Source: Candidatus Sericytochromatia bacterium (GTDB taxonomy: Bacteria > Cyanobacteriota > Sericytochromatia > UBA7694). From it: a stretch of 64,000 nucleotides of DNA. Position 1 is the stretch's first letter, and every line of letters begins with the position of its first letter. A model generated the notes under the pieces. The model ran no database searches and was not told where the DNA came from. It was given only the letters and a program-made list of their open reading frames with translations. This document shows, one piece after another, positions 34,164 to 44,900 of this stretch. The position numbers and the translations under genes were made by a program. The stretch spans positions 248,001-312,000 of the forward strand of contig JADMKE010000024.1 in NCBI GenBank assembly GCA_018780035.1, written 5' to 3'.

Positions 34164-34754
34164 ATGCAAATTACAATTGAAGACAATGCCAAAGAAAAAA
34201 TCGCCAGCATGTTGCAAGAAGAATCCAAAAGCATGAGCGCCTTGCGTATTCGGATTACAGGTCGCAGCGCTCAAGGGTATCAACATGCACTTTCTTTGGT
34301 CGACCCTGGTCACGAAAAGCCCGAAGACCTGGAAGTCACCTCGGGCGAATTGCGGATTTTACTTGACCCGAAAACCGCCAAAAATATAGAAGGGGCTCGG
34401 ATTGAATTTGTTGACGACATGTATGGCGGTGGCTTTAAAGTCAACAACCCCAATCTCCCAAGCTGGGGACATCCCCTCGAACAACAGGTACAAGAACTCA
34501 TCGATACCCAGATCAATCCCTCTCTGGCCAGTCATGGGGGCTATTTGGAATTGCTTGAAGTCAAAGAAGACAAGGTTTTTGTCCATTTTGGCGGTGGCTG
34601 TCAAGGGTGTGGTATGGCCAGTGTCACCCTTAAACAGGGCGTAGAAAAAGCCATTCTTGAGTCCATACCCGAGATCAAACATGTCATAGATACCACCAAC
34701 CATGCAGAGGGAGATAATCCCTATTATCGGCCTGCGGCCCCCCATCACCATTAA
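34164..34754 (+). CDS. nfuA: NfuA-type Fe-S cluster carrier
   Basis: A 196-aa protein. Residues ~1-95 form an IscA/HesB-like domain without its three Cys ligands (ITIEDNAKEKIASML, VDDMYGGGFKVNNPN). Residues ~105-180 are the NifU C-terminal domain with the cluster-binding GGCQGCGMAS (C146, C149). This is the NfuA architecture: the protein receives a 4Fe-4S cluster and passes it to apoproteins. The tail ends in HHH. AGGAGA upstream supports ATG 34164, and a -10-like TATACT lies at 34103-34108. The dehydrogenase/ValRS fusion gene starts 14 nt downstream, probably cotranscribed. Confidence 0.88.
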   Translation: MQITIEDNAKEKIASMLQEESKSMSALRIRITGRSAQGYQHALSLVDPGHEKPEDLEVTSGELRILLDPKTAKNIEGARIEFVDDMYGGGFKVNNPNLPSWGHPLEQQVQELIDTQINPSLASHGGYLELLEVKEDKVFVHFGGGCQGCGMASVTLKQGVEKAILESIPEIKHVIDTTNHAEGDNPYYRPAAPHHH

Positions 34755-34768
34755 TTTAGAAAGCGCTT

Positions 34769-37700
34769 ATGCACAAACGCGATCGATCTGCCTCTCTGCG
34801 CCAGTCCCAAGCCCAACTCTGTCGACAGTGGAGCCTGGAGGATTTTTTAATTCAACTTGAAGCGGCGGATGTGACACGGGCCTATTTGGTCTATGAAAAT
34901 GGGGCCTTTCGGCTCTCTCATCCCACACTTTTGCAGCCCTTGCAGGCTTTTTTTGAACTCTCTCAAGATTTTTCAAGTCACGAGGGTGTCTTTATTGGCC
35001 GGGAAGCAGGCATTGATTCGCTCTTTTTTGCGTTTGTGCATGATACGAGGAGGGGCTTGGCTCAAGGGGGCTTGCGCTTTACCCGCTATTTAAATTTAGC
35101 GGAATTGCTCGTCGATGGTTTGCGACTTTCCCAAGGTATGACCCGTAAAAATGCCTTAGCAGGCCTGCATTGGGGCGGAGGCAAAGGAATCATGACCTTG
35201 CCTTCTCGCTTCACACACCCCCGTGAATTTGAACCCAGCCCTGAAAGAGCTGCTTGTTTTGAGGCCTATGGCCGATTTGTTGCCTCTTTGGGTGGGGTCT
35301 ATTATACGGCTGAAGATGTGGGCACCAACACCCAGGATATGACCGCTCTCTTAAGTCAGAATCGCTTTACAACCTGTATCCCCCCCGAACGGGGTGGGAG
35401 CGGCAATCCTTCACCTTTTACCGCCAGAGGCGTTTTAAGGGCCATGCAGGCCGCTTGGCTTTCCATTGCTGGCAGCGATGATTTGCGCGGGGTGCGGGTG
35501 GCTGTACAGGGCACAGGCAATGTGGGAGCGCCTTTGATTCGGGCGCTTGACGATCTCGGTGCAGTCGTATTAATTGCCGATGTCAACGCCACTTCGCTTT
35601 CTGAAATGTTGACCGAGCGCCCCCATTTACAGGTAGTGGATCCCCCTGAAGCGATTTTTGATGCCGATGCAGATATCTTTGCACCCTGCGCAATTGGGGC
35701 CCAAGTCAATGTTGATACCATTCCCCGACTCAAGGTGAAGTTGGTCTGCGGAGCTGCCAATAATATTTTGCGAGAGCCGGAGGCCGATGCTGAACGCTTA
35801 AAACAACGGAATATTGGCTTTGTACCAGACTTTATTTGCAACCGAATGGGGATAGTCAACTGTGCCGATGAGTGGCAGGGCTATTTGGCCGAAGACGTTC
35901 AATTGGCGGCAGAGCGGGTCTTTCCCGACACACTTCGCGTGTTTAATTATGCCAATAGCCGCCACTGTACCCCGACCCAAGCCGCCAATGATTTGGCAGA
36001 TATGGCTGCTTGTGAGTTACACCCACTGCTGGGACATCGCGGTCGCCGCCTGATTGATCACCTAATGGCCTCGGGTTGGGCCAATGCCAAACCCAAATAC
36101 AAAAAAAAGTCAGGATTTGAACCTGCATTTGTGCCTACCCTGGACGAGCCGCCTCTTCGCTTGCTTTGGGAGCGAGAGCGATTCTATGGGGGTAAAACGC
36201 CCGTTTTAGCGGCTACTCCCATAAATACAGCTTCAGCTCCAGATTTGGGTGGAATTATGTCTTCCGTGTTATTGGATATAAAATCCCGCTCCATTCACAG
36301 ACACCATCAACACACCCCCCGACGGGTCGTTGGCAGCGAACATGGGGGTTTGGCATTGCAATTGGCAGTGGAGCGCAATTCGCCTTATACCCGCGAGGAA
36401 TTGGGCCGCGCAGAGTTTTTCTCACTCTGTCGTGACCATTATTTCCGCCACGAAGCGCTCGTGCGCGAACAATTGCAGCAGACAGGCGCCGGTTTTGATC
36501 CTGAATTGTGGCAGAGCCCTATCCGTGATGCGGGACGAGAAACCGTGGACGCTCTCTTTCAATATTTGTTCAAGGCTGGATTGACTTATGAGCAGGAGTG
36601 TATTGCTTACCACAGTCCAGCTTCATCGTCAGTATTGGTGGCTTCGGATTTACGCAGAGGCACCCACCGTGTCCGCGCGCGGTATTTTCTCAAGGTGCTC
36701 AATCTCGAACAACACGAAGCCGAAGTGGCGTTTTATTTCCCCGAATATTTACCGGGTGTGGTGGCTTTGGGAGTGCATGACGAAGGGCCTTATGCCCATT
36801 GGGCAGGACAAGAAATTAAACATCCCCTCTATGCTCACAAAATCCCCGTTATATCTTCATTGGAACTCGAAAATGATTTGGAATTTATTGTCCCTTTGGC
36901 ACGTAAATACCATGAACGTTTGGCCCGTGAATGGCAGATTTTACCCGAAGTTCAGCTCTTTGACGCAGATGGACGGGTTTCGGCACCTGGCTATGAAAAA
37001 CTCAGTGTCAATGAAGCACGGGAGAAAATCCTCTCTCAGTTGCAGGCACACATTCGCACAGAAACGGGCGATTGGTCGGTTGAAATGCTGTATTGTTCTC
37101 GTTCGGGGGTGAGTGTGATCCCCAGATACAGCACGCAGCTTTTTGTCAAAATCGAAGATGCTGTACGCTTACTTTATCGGAGTATTAGCGAAGATGAAGT
37201 GACATTCAGTGCGCCCCTTTGGAAGGAGCGTATGCTTAAAATCCTTTCTCGGTTATCCGTCTGGTGTATTTCACGCCAATATTGGTGGGGCAACCCCATA
37301 AATAATAGCGAGAATGTCTTTTCGACTTGGTTTTCGATGGCAGCCTGGGCTTTGCAAGGCGCAGGCTGGCCCAACAATCCAAAACCCGAGCCCATCGATG
37401 AGGTCTTTGTCGATGCTGAATGGCTCTTTCGTTGGATTGTCCCTTCGCTCTTGGTGGGGGTAATTGTGAGCGGGCGTCCGTTGTTTAAACATGTCCATGT
37501 GCACGGAACCTTACATGTGATGGAGCGGATGTTGCTCCCCCAAGCGGGTATGGAAACAAGTGAGGCTGGGGCTTTTGACGAAACACGTTTTATACAGCGC
37601 ATGGTCAAACGACCGATGAAATACCGATTGGGCAATGTTGTGGAACCCGTGACCCTGATTCGCCGCTTTGGGGCTGATGCCCTGCGTTTGGGGTATGTCT

Positions 37701-38212
37701 TTTCATTGACCTCCCATTCTCCAGAGGTTGCAATGCTTTCTGAAGATCGGCTGCGAATGGCCCGCAAGACACTGCATGAATTAAATACCAAGGTCAGTGG
37801 TTTTTTTCAACTGGCACCCCGACAGGCCTTTGACGGCGTGCTTTGTGAAGCCTGGCAGGCCGAGGATCAGGCAATCCAAGCCCAGGCCAGTGCTTGGCTA
37901 GAACAAGCCGTATTGGCCTATGGGTTGAATCAATTTTCCGAAGTGGGAAGTCTTTTGGTTTTAGCGGTCAAAAGTTTAAAAGACTATATCAATCGGGTAA
38001 TTGAATCCCGCCGTGGCCCAGATTTGAGCAGTGCAGTGCCTGTGGTGAATGCTGTTTTGGCAGACTACGAAGCCGCATTTGCTCCCTTATGCCCATTTTT
38101 GTTTCATAAATTACAGCAGTGGGTGAGTATGCGTGCGGGTGCCATAGAACCGGTAAGGGGTGAACCAGCAGGTTTGCAAATAACTCCATTTAACAATAAT
38201 GCAACAACTTAA
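34769..38212 (+). CDS. Leu/Val-type dehydrogenase fused to a degenerate valyl-tRNA synthetase
   Basis: A 1147-aa fusion. Residues ~35-430 are a Glu/Leu/Phe/Val dehydrogenase of the leucine/valine type: GGLRF, MTRKN (K127), GGGKG (catalytic K139), TAEDVGTN, nucleotide loop GTGNVG (248-253), VCGAANN. All key residues are present. Residues ~460-1147 follow valyl-tRNA synthetase from end to end: the HIGH region is PDLGGIM (D492-G495 in place of HMGH), GSEHGGLALQ for GTDHAGIATQ, a CP1 editing-like insert (~615-770), WCISRQYWWG (832-841), FSTWFSMAAW, then PMKYRLGNVVEP (949-960) where KMSKS should be, FGADALRL, and an anticodon-domain-like helical tail. Both ATP-site signatures are lost, so aminoacylation is unlikely. 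It may sense valine or tRNA-Val for the dehydrogenase. It follows nfuA by 14 nt. Confidence 0.88.
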   Translation: MHKRDRSASLRQSQAQLCRQWSLEDFLIQLEAADVTRAYLVYENGAFRLSHPTLLQPLQAFFELSQDFSSHEGVFIGREAGIDSLFFAFVHDTRRGLAQGGLRFTRYLNLAELLVDGLRLSQGMTRKNALAGLHWGGGKGIMTLPSRFTHPREFEPSPERAACFEAYGRFVASLGGVYYTAEDVGTNTQDMTALLSQNRFTTCIPPERGGSGNPSPFTARGVLRAMQAAWLSIAGSDDLRGVRVAVQGTGNVGAPLIRALDDLGAVVLIADVNATSLSEMLTERPHLQVVDPPEAIFDADADIFAPCAIGAQVNVDTIPRLKVKLVCGAANNILREPEADAERLKQRNIGFVPDFICNRMGIVNCADEWQGYLAEDVQLAAERVFPDTLRVFNYANSRHCTPTQAANDLADMAACELHPLLGHRGRRLIDHLMASGWANAKPKYKKKSGFEPAFVPTLDEPPLRLLWERERFYGGKTPVLAATPINTASAPDLGGIMSSVLLDIKSRSIHRHHQHTPRRVVGSEHGGLALQLAVERNSPYTREELGRAEFFSLCRDHYFRHEALVREQLQQTGAGFDPELWQSPIRDAGRETVDALFQYLFKAGLTYEQECIAYHSPASSSVLVASDLRRGTHRVRARYFLKVLNLEQHEAEVAFYFPEYLPGVVALGVHDEGPYAHWAGQEIKHPLYAHKIPVISSLELENDLEFIVPLARKYHERLAREWQILPEVQLFDADGRVSAPGYEKLSVNEAREKILSQLQAHIRTETGDWSVEMLYCSRSGVSVIPRYSTQLFVKIEDAVRLLYRSISEDEVTFSAPLWKERMLKILSRLSVWCISRQYWWGNPINNSENVFSTWFSMAAWALQGAGWPNNPKPEPIDEVFVDAEWLFRWIVPSLLVGVIVSGRPLFKHVHVHGTLHVMERMLLPQAGMETSEAGAFDETRFIQRMVKRPMKYRLGNVVEPVTLIRRFGADALRLGYVFSLTSHSPEVAMLSEDRLRMARKTLHELNTKVSGFFQLAPRQAFDGVLCEAWQAEDQAIQAQASAWLEQAVLAYGLNQFSEVGSLLVLAVKSLKDYINRVIESRRGPDLSSAVPVVNAVLADYEAAFAPLCPFLFHKLQQWVSMRAGAIEPVRGEPAGLQITPFNNNATT

Positions 38213-38224
38213 AGAGGGTATAGC

Positions 38225-39850
38225 ATGAATATGCGTTTTTCGGGAGCCAGTATGGGAACGATTTTAAGTTTGACACTGTTTGCCTGTCAACCCACCAATC
38301 AGCCCTCCCAACAACCCAGTCCCAGCCGTTCTATGCCCTCTGCCAGTGCCACACCCCAGGTGCAGTCCAGCGCCTCTCCAACAATCCCATCAGTGGGACC
38401 CGTTTCAACCCCTTCACAACCCATGCCACAACTCAGCGGAAATCCCCAGATTTCTGTCCCAGTCAAACTGCCTTCAGAGGTCAGTGCTGATGTCAGTTTT
38501 CGCCAAGATATTGTCAAAATTTTGGCGCAGCTTGTCCCGGATGTCAAAGAGGAACCTGTGGTGACTGAAATAACCCGGCAACATGCCCTGCAAATTGCCA
38601 TGAATCCCAAAGACACAAACTTCAAAGTCCTTGCCAATTATGAGCCTGTGGCGGCCTCTGGTCTACAGACCCTGATTTTGAGCCGGGGCAAATACCCTTC
38701 AGACAATCTTTTAAGCGCTTACTTCTCTGACTCTAACCGGGAGCGCCTGTTGCAGCGCTTTCAACAACAGGTTTCAGACTCTCTGGGCGTTTTGCCTTAT
38801 ACCCATTATGGCGTTGAGGTGTTGCGCAAAGACTCCTCTTGGTTTATCAGCTTGGTCCTGCTGACTGAAATCATTGGACTCGATCAGATGGCTTTGACCT
38901 ATTCAGGCCCTCAAAATCTGCTGATCAAAGGTCAACTTTTAAATGACCGCTACAGCCAACCCGAAGGATTGGTTACGCTGCCCGACGGCACGATTGAAGA
39001 ACTTAAGCTTACATCCAGTGGCAAAGCCTTTGAATTGCCTTTAAGTCTCAAAAGCAAGGGCTATTATAGTTTTGAAATCAACGTCACGGGCCCTCTGGGC
39101 CCTCAACCTGCCACGAATTTTGTCTTGGCTGTGGGAGTGCCCTATCCACAACCAGACAACGCCCCTGTGCCCTCGCCTACGCCTTTGCCTGATTTGACTC
39201 AATTGCGCAGCCGTTTGCTGGAATTGATCAACCGTGATCGTCAGGCAATGGGGGAGGCCGTGGTGGCGGCGGAGTCCCAATTGGACAAAGCTTCTCAATC
39301 CCATTCCGAAGAAATGATAGCCCAAGGTTATATTGGCCACAATTCTCCGATCGTGGGGACCCCGCAAATGCAGGCCAATCTTTTTGGTGTCTCTGAATTG
39401 GTTGCCCAAAATATTGCCATCAGCCGCAGTCTCGAAAATTCCCAAAAAGAGTTGATGAGCAGCCCCGGGCATCGCAAGACCATGCTCAAACCCGATTGGA
39501 CCCATGTTGGTTTGGGCGTGGCTGCCTCGCCGGATGGCTTTTTGTATATTACCCAAAACTTCTTTGTGCGCCGTTTTGAGTTGGATGCTTTGCCCGCCAA
39601 AGTCAAAGTCGGTGAGACCATTCATATCAAAGGCAAAGCCTTAAAAACAGTGGGGGCGGCTGGGGTCTTTGTCAATGGCGCCATTCAAGGCAGCCCCTTG
39701 GATTTGGCCAAAACCACCAGCTTTGATATCCCTGTGACCTTTTCCCAGGTCGGTAAACAAAATGTACGGGTAGGTCTGTCTGACCCACCCGTCAACAATG
39801 CTTACCAATTTACCTTTTACAATAATTGGAATTTAGAAGTGATCCCTTAG
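38225..39850 (+). CDS. CAP/SCP-domain lipoprotein
   Basis: A 541-aa lipoprotein (lipobox LFAC, C21) with a Ser/Pro/Gln-rich linker (residues ~22-80). Residues ~85-330 form an unassigned region ending in a beta-sandwich-like part and a second Pro-rich linker. Residues ~335-445 are a CAP/SCP (PR-1-like) domain: LLELINRDRQ, SQSHSEEMIAQGYIGHNSP, AQNIA, SSPGHRKTMLKPDWTHVGLG. The C-terminal ~95 residues look like another Ig-like domain. CAP domains in bacteria are extracytoplasmic and may bind lipids or act on cell-wall material. GAGG precedes the ATG. Convergent with the kinase gene, stops overlapping by 4 nt. Confidence 0.87.
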   Translation: MNMRFSGASMGTILSLTLFACQPTNQPSQQPSPSRSMPSASATPQVQSSASPTIPSVGPVSTPSQPMPQLSGNPQISVPVKLPSEVSADVSFRQDIVKILAQLVPDVKEEPVVTEITRQHALQIAMNPKDTNFKVLANYEPVAASGLQTLILSRGKYPSDNLLSAYFSDSNRERLLQRFQQQVSDSLGVLPYTHYGVEVLRKDSSWFISLVLLTEIIGLDQMALTYSGPQNLLIKGQLLNDRYSQPEGLVTLPDGTIEELKLTSSGKAFELPLSLKSKGYYSFEINVTGPLGPQPATNFVLAVGVPYPQPDNAPVPSPTPLPDLTQLRSRLLELINRDRQAMGEAVVAAESQLDKASQSHSEEMIAQGYIGHNSPIVGTPQMQANLFGVSELVAQNIAISRSLENSQKELMSSPGHRKTMLKPDWTHVGLGVAASPDGFLYITQNFFVRRFELDALPAKVKVGETIHIKGKALKTVGAAGVFVNGAIQGSPLDLAKTTSFDIPVTFSQVGKQNVRVGLSDPPVNNAYQFTFYNNWNLEVIP

Positions 39851-41817
39851 ACCTGATCTTTCAAGCGATCAACTTCCGTTTGATCTTTTCTGCTAATCGC
39901 CAGGTTCAATTCTCGCAATTGGGGGGAGTCCAAAGCGATGTCTGTGAAGACGGGATCCTGAAGGGCCTCTGTCATACTCAGACGTAAATTGGGGTTGGGG
40001 TGGGTCAGGCGGTTGATCAGCGATTCAATCGGGGTCAGTTGATCTTTGTCGATCATGCGGTGATTGTCGTCGCTGCCAAAGTCGATAATTCTTTGTGCCA
40101 CATTGACCTTTTCAGTTGGTTTATTGGGATCAGGCTCTTTAAACGGATTGGGTCCGATCAACATTTCATACATCATCATGCCAAAGCTGAATACATCGGT
40201 TTTATTATTGGCAGTTTTATTTGAATCATGAACCTCAGGTGGCATATATTCAGGGGTTCCCAGTGATTCAGAGAATTCCCCTCTGCGCGCTTCGCCGAAA
40301 TCAAAGAGTTTGGCCCCCCCCTCTGTTTTTAAGACATTGGCGGGTTTGATATCCAAATGGATCAGGCCTTGCTCATGGGTGGTTTCGATCGCTTTGGCAA
40401 TATCTCTCAAGTCTTGAAGTTTAATCAGGTCTTGGGTTTTGGAGGGCAACTGGGTTTCGGGCAAAGTGGTGCTTATAAATTTATCCATATCTCCATGTTC
40501 TCCCACTTCGAGTACCATCATCAGTTTTTCTGAATTCAGGGCCTCGTATTTGACCAGTCCAACCAGTCCCAAAATATGTGGGCTATTGGTCATCCCTGCG
40601 ATATAGTGGCTTTGCCCCTCTTGAACCATGCTCTCCCAACTTTTGGTTTTATCCAATTCGGAGCTGATTTTGAGAATGTATTCTTTACCTTTATCATCCG
40701 TGGCTTTAAAAATGCTGCCACCGCCACCTGCGGTTAAGAATGTGACATGGTCCAAGGTTCTGTCTCCCAAAACCACTTTGGTGGGCTGCCCCAAGGCGCG
40801 GTCGGTGTCTTGCACTTCTACAACCCGATTGGGCATGGGTATGGATTCCAGCCCTTGAATGATATTGTCCACCAGGCCTTTTTTATTGTCGGAGAGGAGG
40901 GAGTACAGATCCAATTCGGGTTTAACAGGTTTGGTCAAACTGCTTAAATCCGGAACCATAGCTGTTTCGCTGCCAAAAACTTTAAATTGAACATTGTCTT
41001 TGAATTTGGGCAGGGCATCTTGGATTTCTATCATCCGACTTTTCAGGATTGAGACCTCTTGTTTCCAGTTTTCATCGCGATTCGGTTTGTCTACAAAGTT
41101 TAATTGACTCAATTGTGCCTTAATTTGAACGGCCTCATCATACAAAGCCATTTTTTGTTGGTATTCTTGTATTTTAGGCTCAAATTCGAATTCAGCCTGT
41201 TTAATCAGGTCCCCATATTTACCTTCTCTCATCCCGGAAACAGATTTGATCACCTCATTGCGAAACTCGGTTTTGGTTTTGGTGGTCATGTGGAAGACTA
41301 AATCGCTGTGCTGACCATTCTTGACTTTGTTTACTTCTCCCTGCATCAGCCGAGAGGCTTTGGTTTGGGCCTCTCTGAGCAGAGAGCTATTGCTCTGTAG
41401 TCCTTTAAAAAAGTGGCTTTTCGATTTAAAGGCTCCGCGTAGTCCCTTTTCTATACCCGAAAAATTCGTTTTGAGAATGTCTGAAATCGAATTCATGCCT
41501 GTATTGTCTTTGGGAGGCATTGGCGGGGTAGGGTGTTCTTGTTCGAGCATAAGTTGGCTGATTTGGCCTTTATTACTTTGAATAACTTTGGAAGGGGTTT
41601 TTTCAATTTTTTCTTCAATTTCTTCGGGCTGGGGCAGGGGAGGAGTTTGGTTTGTGTTGGTTGTTTTGAAAGCTTCAGGATTGGAACGGGGAGTGGTTGT
41701 TTCTGTCACCGTATCTTGGGTCGTGATTGAATTGCTGCTGTTTGAGCGGTTTAAGTCATTCAATTTGGGCAGGGGTTGGATTTTGTTCTGACTGGGAATG
41801 CGAGTGAGATCTGACAT
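39847..41817 (-). CDS. Soluble eukaryotic-like Ser/Thr protein kinase with long N-terminal region
   Basis: A 656-aa protein. Residues 1-105 are Ser/Thr/Asn/Pro-rich and low in order. Residues ~110-345 form a helical region with coiled-coil-like heptads (IQEYQQKMALYDEAVQIKAQL). The kinase domain (~355-630) has a Gly loop AGGGGS (363-368), K383, HLDIKPAN (H487, D489, N494) and DFG (D506), then GTPEYMPPE. It lacks the Arg before the catalytic Asp (HLD, not HRD). No membrane segment, unlike PknB-type kinases. It may phosphorylate a target of the FHA protein; that is inference. Confidence 0.87.
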   Translation of the reverse strand: MSDLTRIPSQNKIQPLPKLNDLNRSNSSNSITTQDTVTETTTPRSNPEAFKTTNTNQTPPLPQPEEIEEKIEKTPSKVIQSNKGQISQLMLEQEHPTPPMPPKDNTGMNSISDILKTNFSGIEKGLRGAFKSKSHFFKGLQSNSSLLREAQTKASRLMQGEVNKVKNGQHSDLVFHMTTKTKTEFRNEVIKSVSGMREGKYGDLIKQAEFEFEPKIQEYQQKMALYDEAVQIKAQLSQLNFVDKPNRDENWKQEVSILKSRMIEIQDALPKFKDNVQFKVFGSETAMVPDLSSLTKPVKPELDLYSLLSDNKKGLVDNIIQGLESIPMPNRVVEVQDTDRALGQPTKVVLGDRTLDHVTFLTAGGGGSIFKATDDKGKEYILKISSELDKTKSWESMVQEGQSHYIAGMTNSPHILGLVGLVKYEALNSEKLMMVLEVGEHGDMDKFISTTLPETQLPSKTQDLIKLQDLRDIAKAIETTHEQGLIHLDIKPANVLKTEGGAKLFDFGEARRGEFSESLGTPEYMPPEVHDSNKTANNKTDVFSFGMMMYEMLIGPNPFKEPDPNKPTEKVNVAQRIIDFGSDDNHRMIDKDQLTPIESLINRLTHPNPNLRLSMTEALQDPVFTDIALDSPQLRELNLAISRKDQTEVDRLKDQV

Positions 41818-41922
41818 AGATTTATTTCCTTTTGGTTTGTTTGATTCATAGATTTACTATAACAGCGAATGTTAACAGTGTCAACATATATTTCTGAATG
41901 TATGATCCTGCTTTTTTAAAAA

Positions 41923-44900
41923 CTATTGCAAAAGCTGAATGCGTGAGCCTTCTGGAAATTTTTGAACTTCAATGCGGGTTGGAAAGAGCGATTTGAGATC
42001 GTCGACATGGGTAATTACGAGTATGCAAGCGTAGAGATTGGAGACGGCATTGATGGCTTCTACCAAGCGGCTTTTGCCCTGGGTATCCTGGCTGCCAAAG
42101 CCCTCGTCAATCACCAGAGTCTGGAGTTTGGCTCCTGCGCGGCGGGCCAAAGTGCGTGAGATAGCCAGGCGAATCGCAAAATTGACCCGAAAGGCCTCAC
42201 CTGCACTGAACGTCTCATAGCTGCGTGTGCCCAATTCATCGCTGATAAAAATATCCAGGGTTTCACTTAATGCGTCCCGTGATTTTAGCGATTTTAAGGT
42301 CTGAAATTTGAGGTGCATTCTGCCCTCAGTCATTTGGCTGAGTAAATCATTGGCCGCCTGTTCAATTTCAGGCAGGGCGTTTTCAATCACCACTGCTTGA
42401 ATGCCCTTTTGACCAAAGATTTCGACCAATTCAGTATACAATCTGTGTTCATTTTCTAAGCCTTGGAATTGACTTTGGTTGGTGAGCAATTCCTCTTTTA
42501 GAGCCGACATCACACTTAACTCTTTTTCGAGGGAAAACAGCTTGGCATGTAATTCTCTCTCCCTGTTTTGAGTCACTGAAAGGGCTGAAAGCAAGGGCGT
42601 TAACTGGGCCGAGAGGGCTTCTTGGCGGGCATTTAAGGCCGGCAGTTCCGCCAATTGGGTCGTCAATGAAAGGGCTTCGCTCTGTAAATGTTTAAGATCG
42701 TCTTGTAAACGCTGTTCCTGAAGCAAAAGTTGCTCCCAAGACTCTTGGCCGGCTTTTAAAGCCTCCCATTTCTGTTGGTAAACCCGCAGGCGCTGTAATT
42801 CAGCTTTGTTTTGATTGATTGTTTCTGGTAGGTGTGCCAGAGGACGTAATTGGTCTTCAAGATCTGAGATTTTTTTGCGAATTTCCCACCCAAAGGCTTG
42901 GGAGAGATAAGCCTGTTCCAAGGCTTCTGACTCTGCTTTCGCTGCATTGAGCTGCGGTAAGAGCCTTTTCATTGCCTCCTGGGCCTTGACCAACTCATGA
43001 TGGCGCACTGCTGCAGCTTGGCGATGGCGCAATTCTGTTTGGAGTTTGAGATGCAGGGCTTCACTGTATTCAAGCTTTTCGATACGCTCTTTTAACGCAT
43101 CATGGATGGTTTGCTCTGTTTGCCAAGCTTGTGACTCTTGCCAGCACTCAGCACTTAGCAGGACCGCTTCTCTTTCTTTTAAAATGAGTTGCAGATCCTG
43201 CAATTTTGCAGCTTCGAGGCGGGCCTGTGCCAGTTTCTGCAAGAGCCCATCTTTGTGTTTCAGTTCGCGGGTCAAACGCACAAACGCATGGCGACAATTT
43301 GCAGCCAGGGCTTCATTTTCAATGCTTTCACGCTCAAGAGCTTCCCGTTCTTGGTGGGTTTTTTCCAAATCCAATTGGTATTTATTCAGCAGCAGAGCAA
43401 CATCATCTGGACTGAGCAGGCGTTCACACAGTGGGCAGTGATCTGCCGCGTGGTTTTGCATTTTGCGGGTTTTTTCGCCAATCTCAGCTTGGATTTCTTG
43501 CAGGGCAGTTATTTTTTCGGCCAAACTCTGGCTGAGGTGTTTGCAACTTTGACCTTTGGCGGTGACCTGCTCTAATTCGGACTGCATCTGCTCCAGATTT
43601 TCCATATCTGATTCAAGTCCTCTGATCGTCTCAGTTAAGGGCTTGAGCTGTTCCAAGCTTAATCGATCCGCTGACAATTGGGCTTTGAGCCGTTGACATT
43701 CTGCGGTTTTTTCAGCTTTGAAAGCCTTCATTTTTTGGGCTTGTGACCAGAGCTCTTTTTCCAATTCCCGATACACCCTGGCCTTTTCCTCCAGGCTAAT
43801 GGCCTCAGCTTGGCAATTTTGTAAAGCCTGCCAATCTTTTTCAATCGTTTCACATTCTGCGAGCAGGTTCAGCCACTGTTTTTCTTCTTTGCGCAAATTC
43901 TGCAGGTTATTTTTAGCCTGTTGCAATTCTTTTTCTTTGACATGCTGGAGTTTTAACCATTCGTTTTGATCTGCTCTCAAAACCTCTTGCTGATGAAGGT
44001 AATCCGTGTAGAGCATTTCAAGCTGGTCTTGCTTTTCGATCAAACTTTGCAGGAATTGATAGCCTTGGGTTATCGCGTCCTGTTGATCGATTAATTTTTG
44101 GATTCGGCTTTTTTCTTGGCTAAGGGACAATCTGTCACTTTCTTTTTTTTGCAATTCAACACTGAGTTGTTCTTGGCGGTTGAGGGCATGTTCGAGCTGC
44201 AGACGGGCTTGGTTCAATTGCTGTTTTTCTGATTCCAATTCTGTTTGCAAACGCAGTTGATTGCTCAATGTTTCACTTAAAGTCTGGTATTCCTCTTTCA
44301 AGCTGAGGTGTTGGTCTTTTAGAAAGAGCTCTGAACTGAGTTGTAATTCAATTTGTGTGATTTGGCCCTGGATTTGCTGTTTGTCGAGCAAAAACTGATT
44401 GCGTTTGGCTTTGGCTTTATCTTGGAGCAAATCATACTGTTTTAAATTGAGAATATCTGCCAAGACTTCTTTGCGCTCTTTGGCTGAACTGGTTGTAAAA
44501 ACATCGGCTCTTCCCTGAAGAATAAAAGAGGAATTGATAAATAGCCCATAGTCCATATGCAAGGTGTTTATTATTTCGAGTTGGGTCTTGGTGACAGATT
44601 TACCTGTGAGTGAGCGAAAGCCGTCATCGGATTTGACCTGAAACTCCAAGGCTGCTTTGCCACTGGATTTGCCTGAGCTGCGCTGTTTGCTGCGCAATAT
44701 ACGGTAAGTTTGCCCTTCCAATTCAAAGCTGAATTGGACCTGTACCTCTTGGGCACCCAACCGAATCACTTCCTCCGAAAAATTTGCGCGTGATTTTTCA
44801 AAAAGCGCCCAAGTCATCGCATCTAAGATCGATGACTTTCCGCTGCCATTGGGCCCGGAAAGACAGGCGATTTGAAACTGACTAAAATCCAGGGCCAGAT

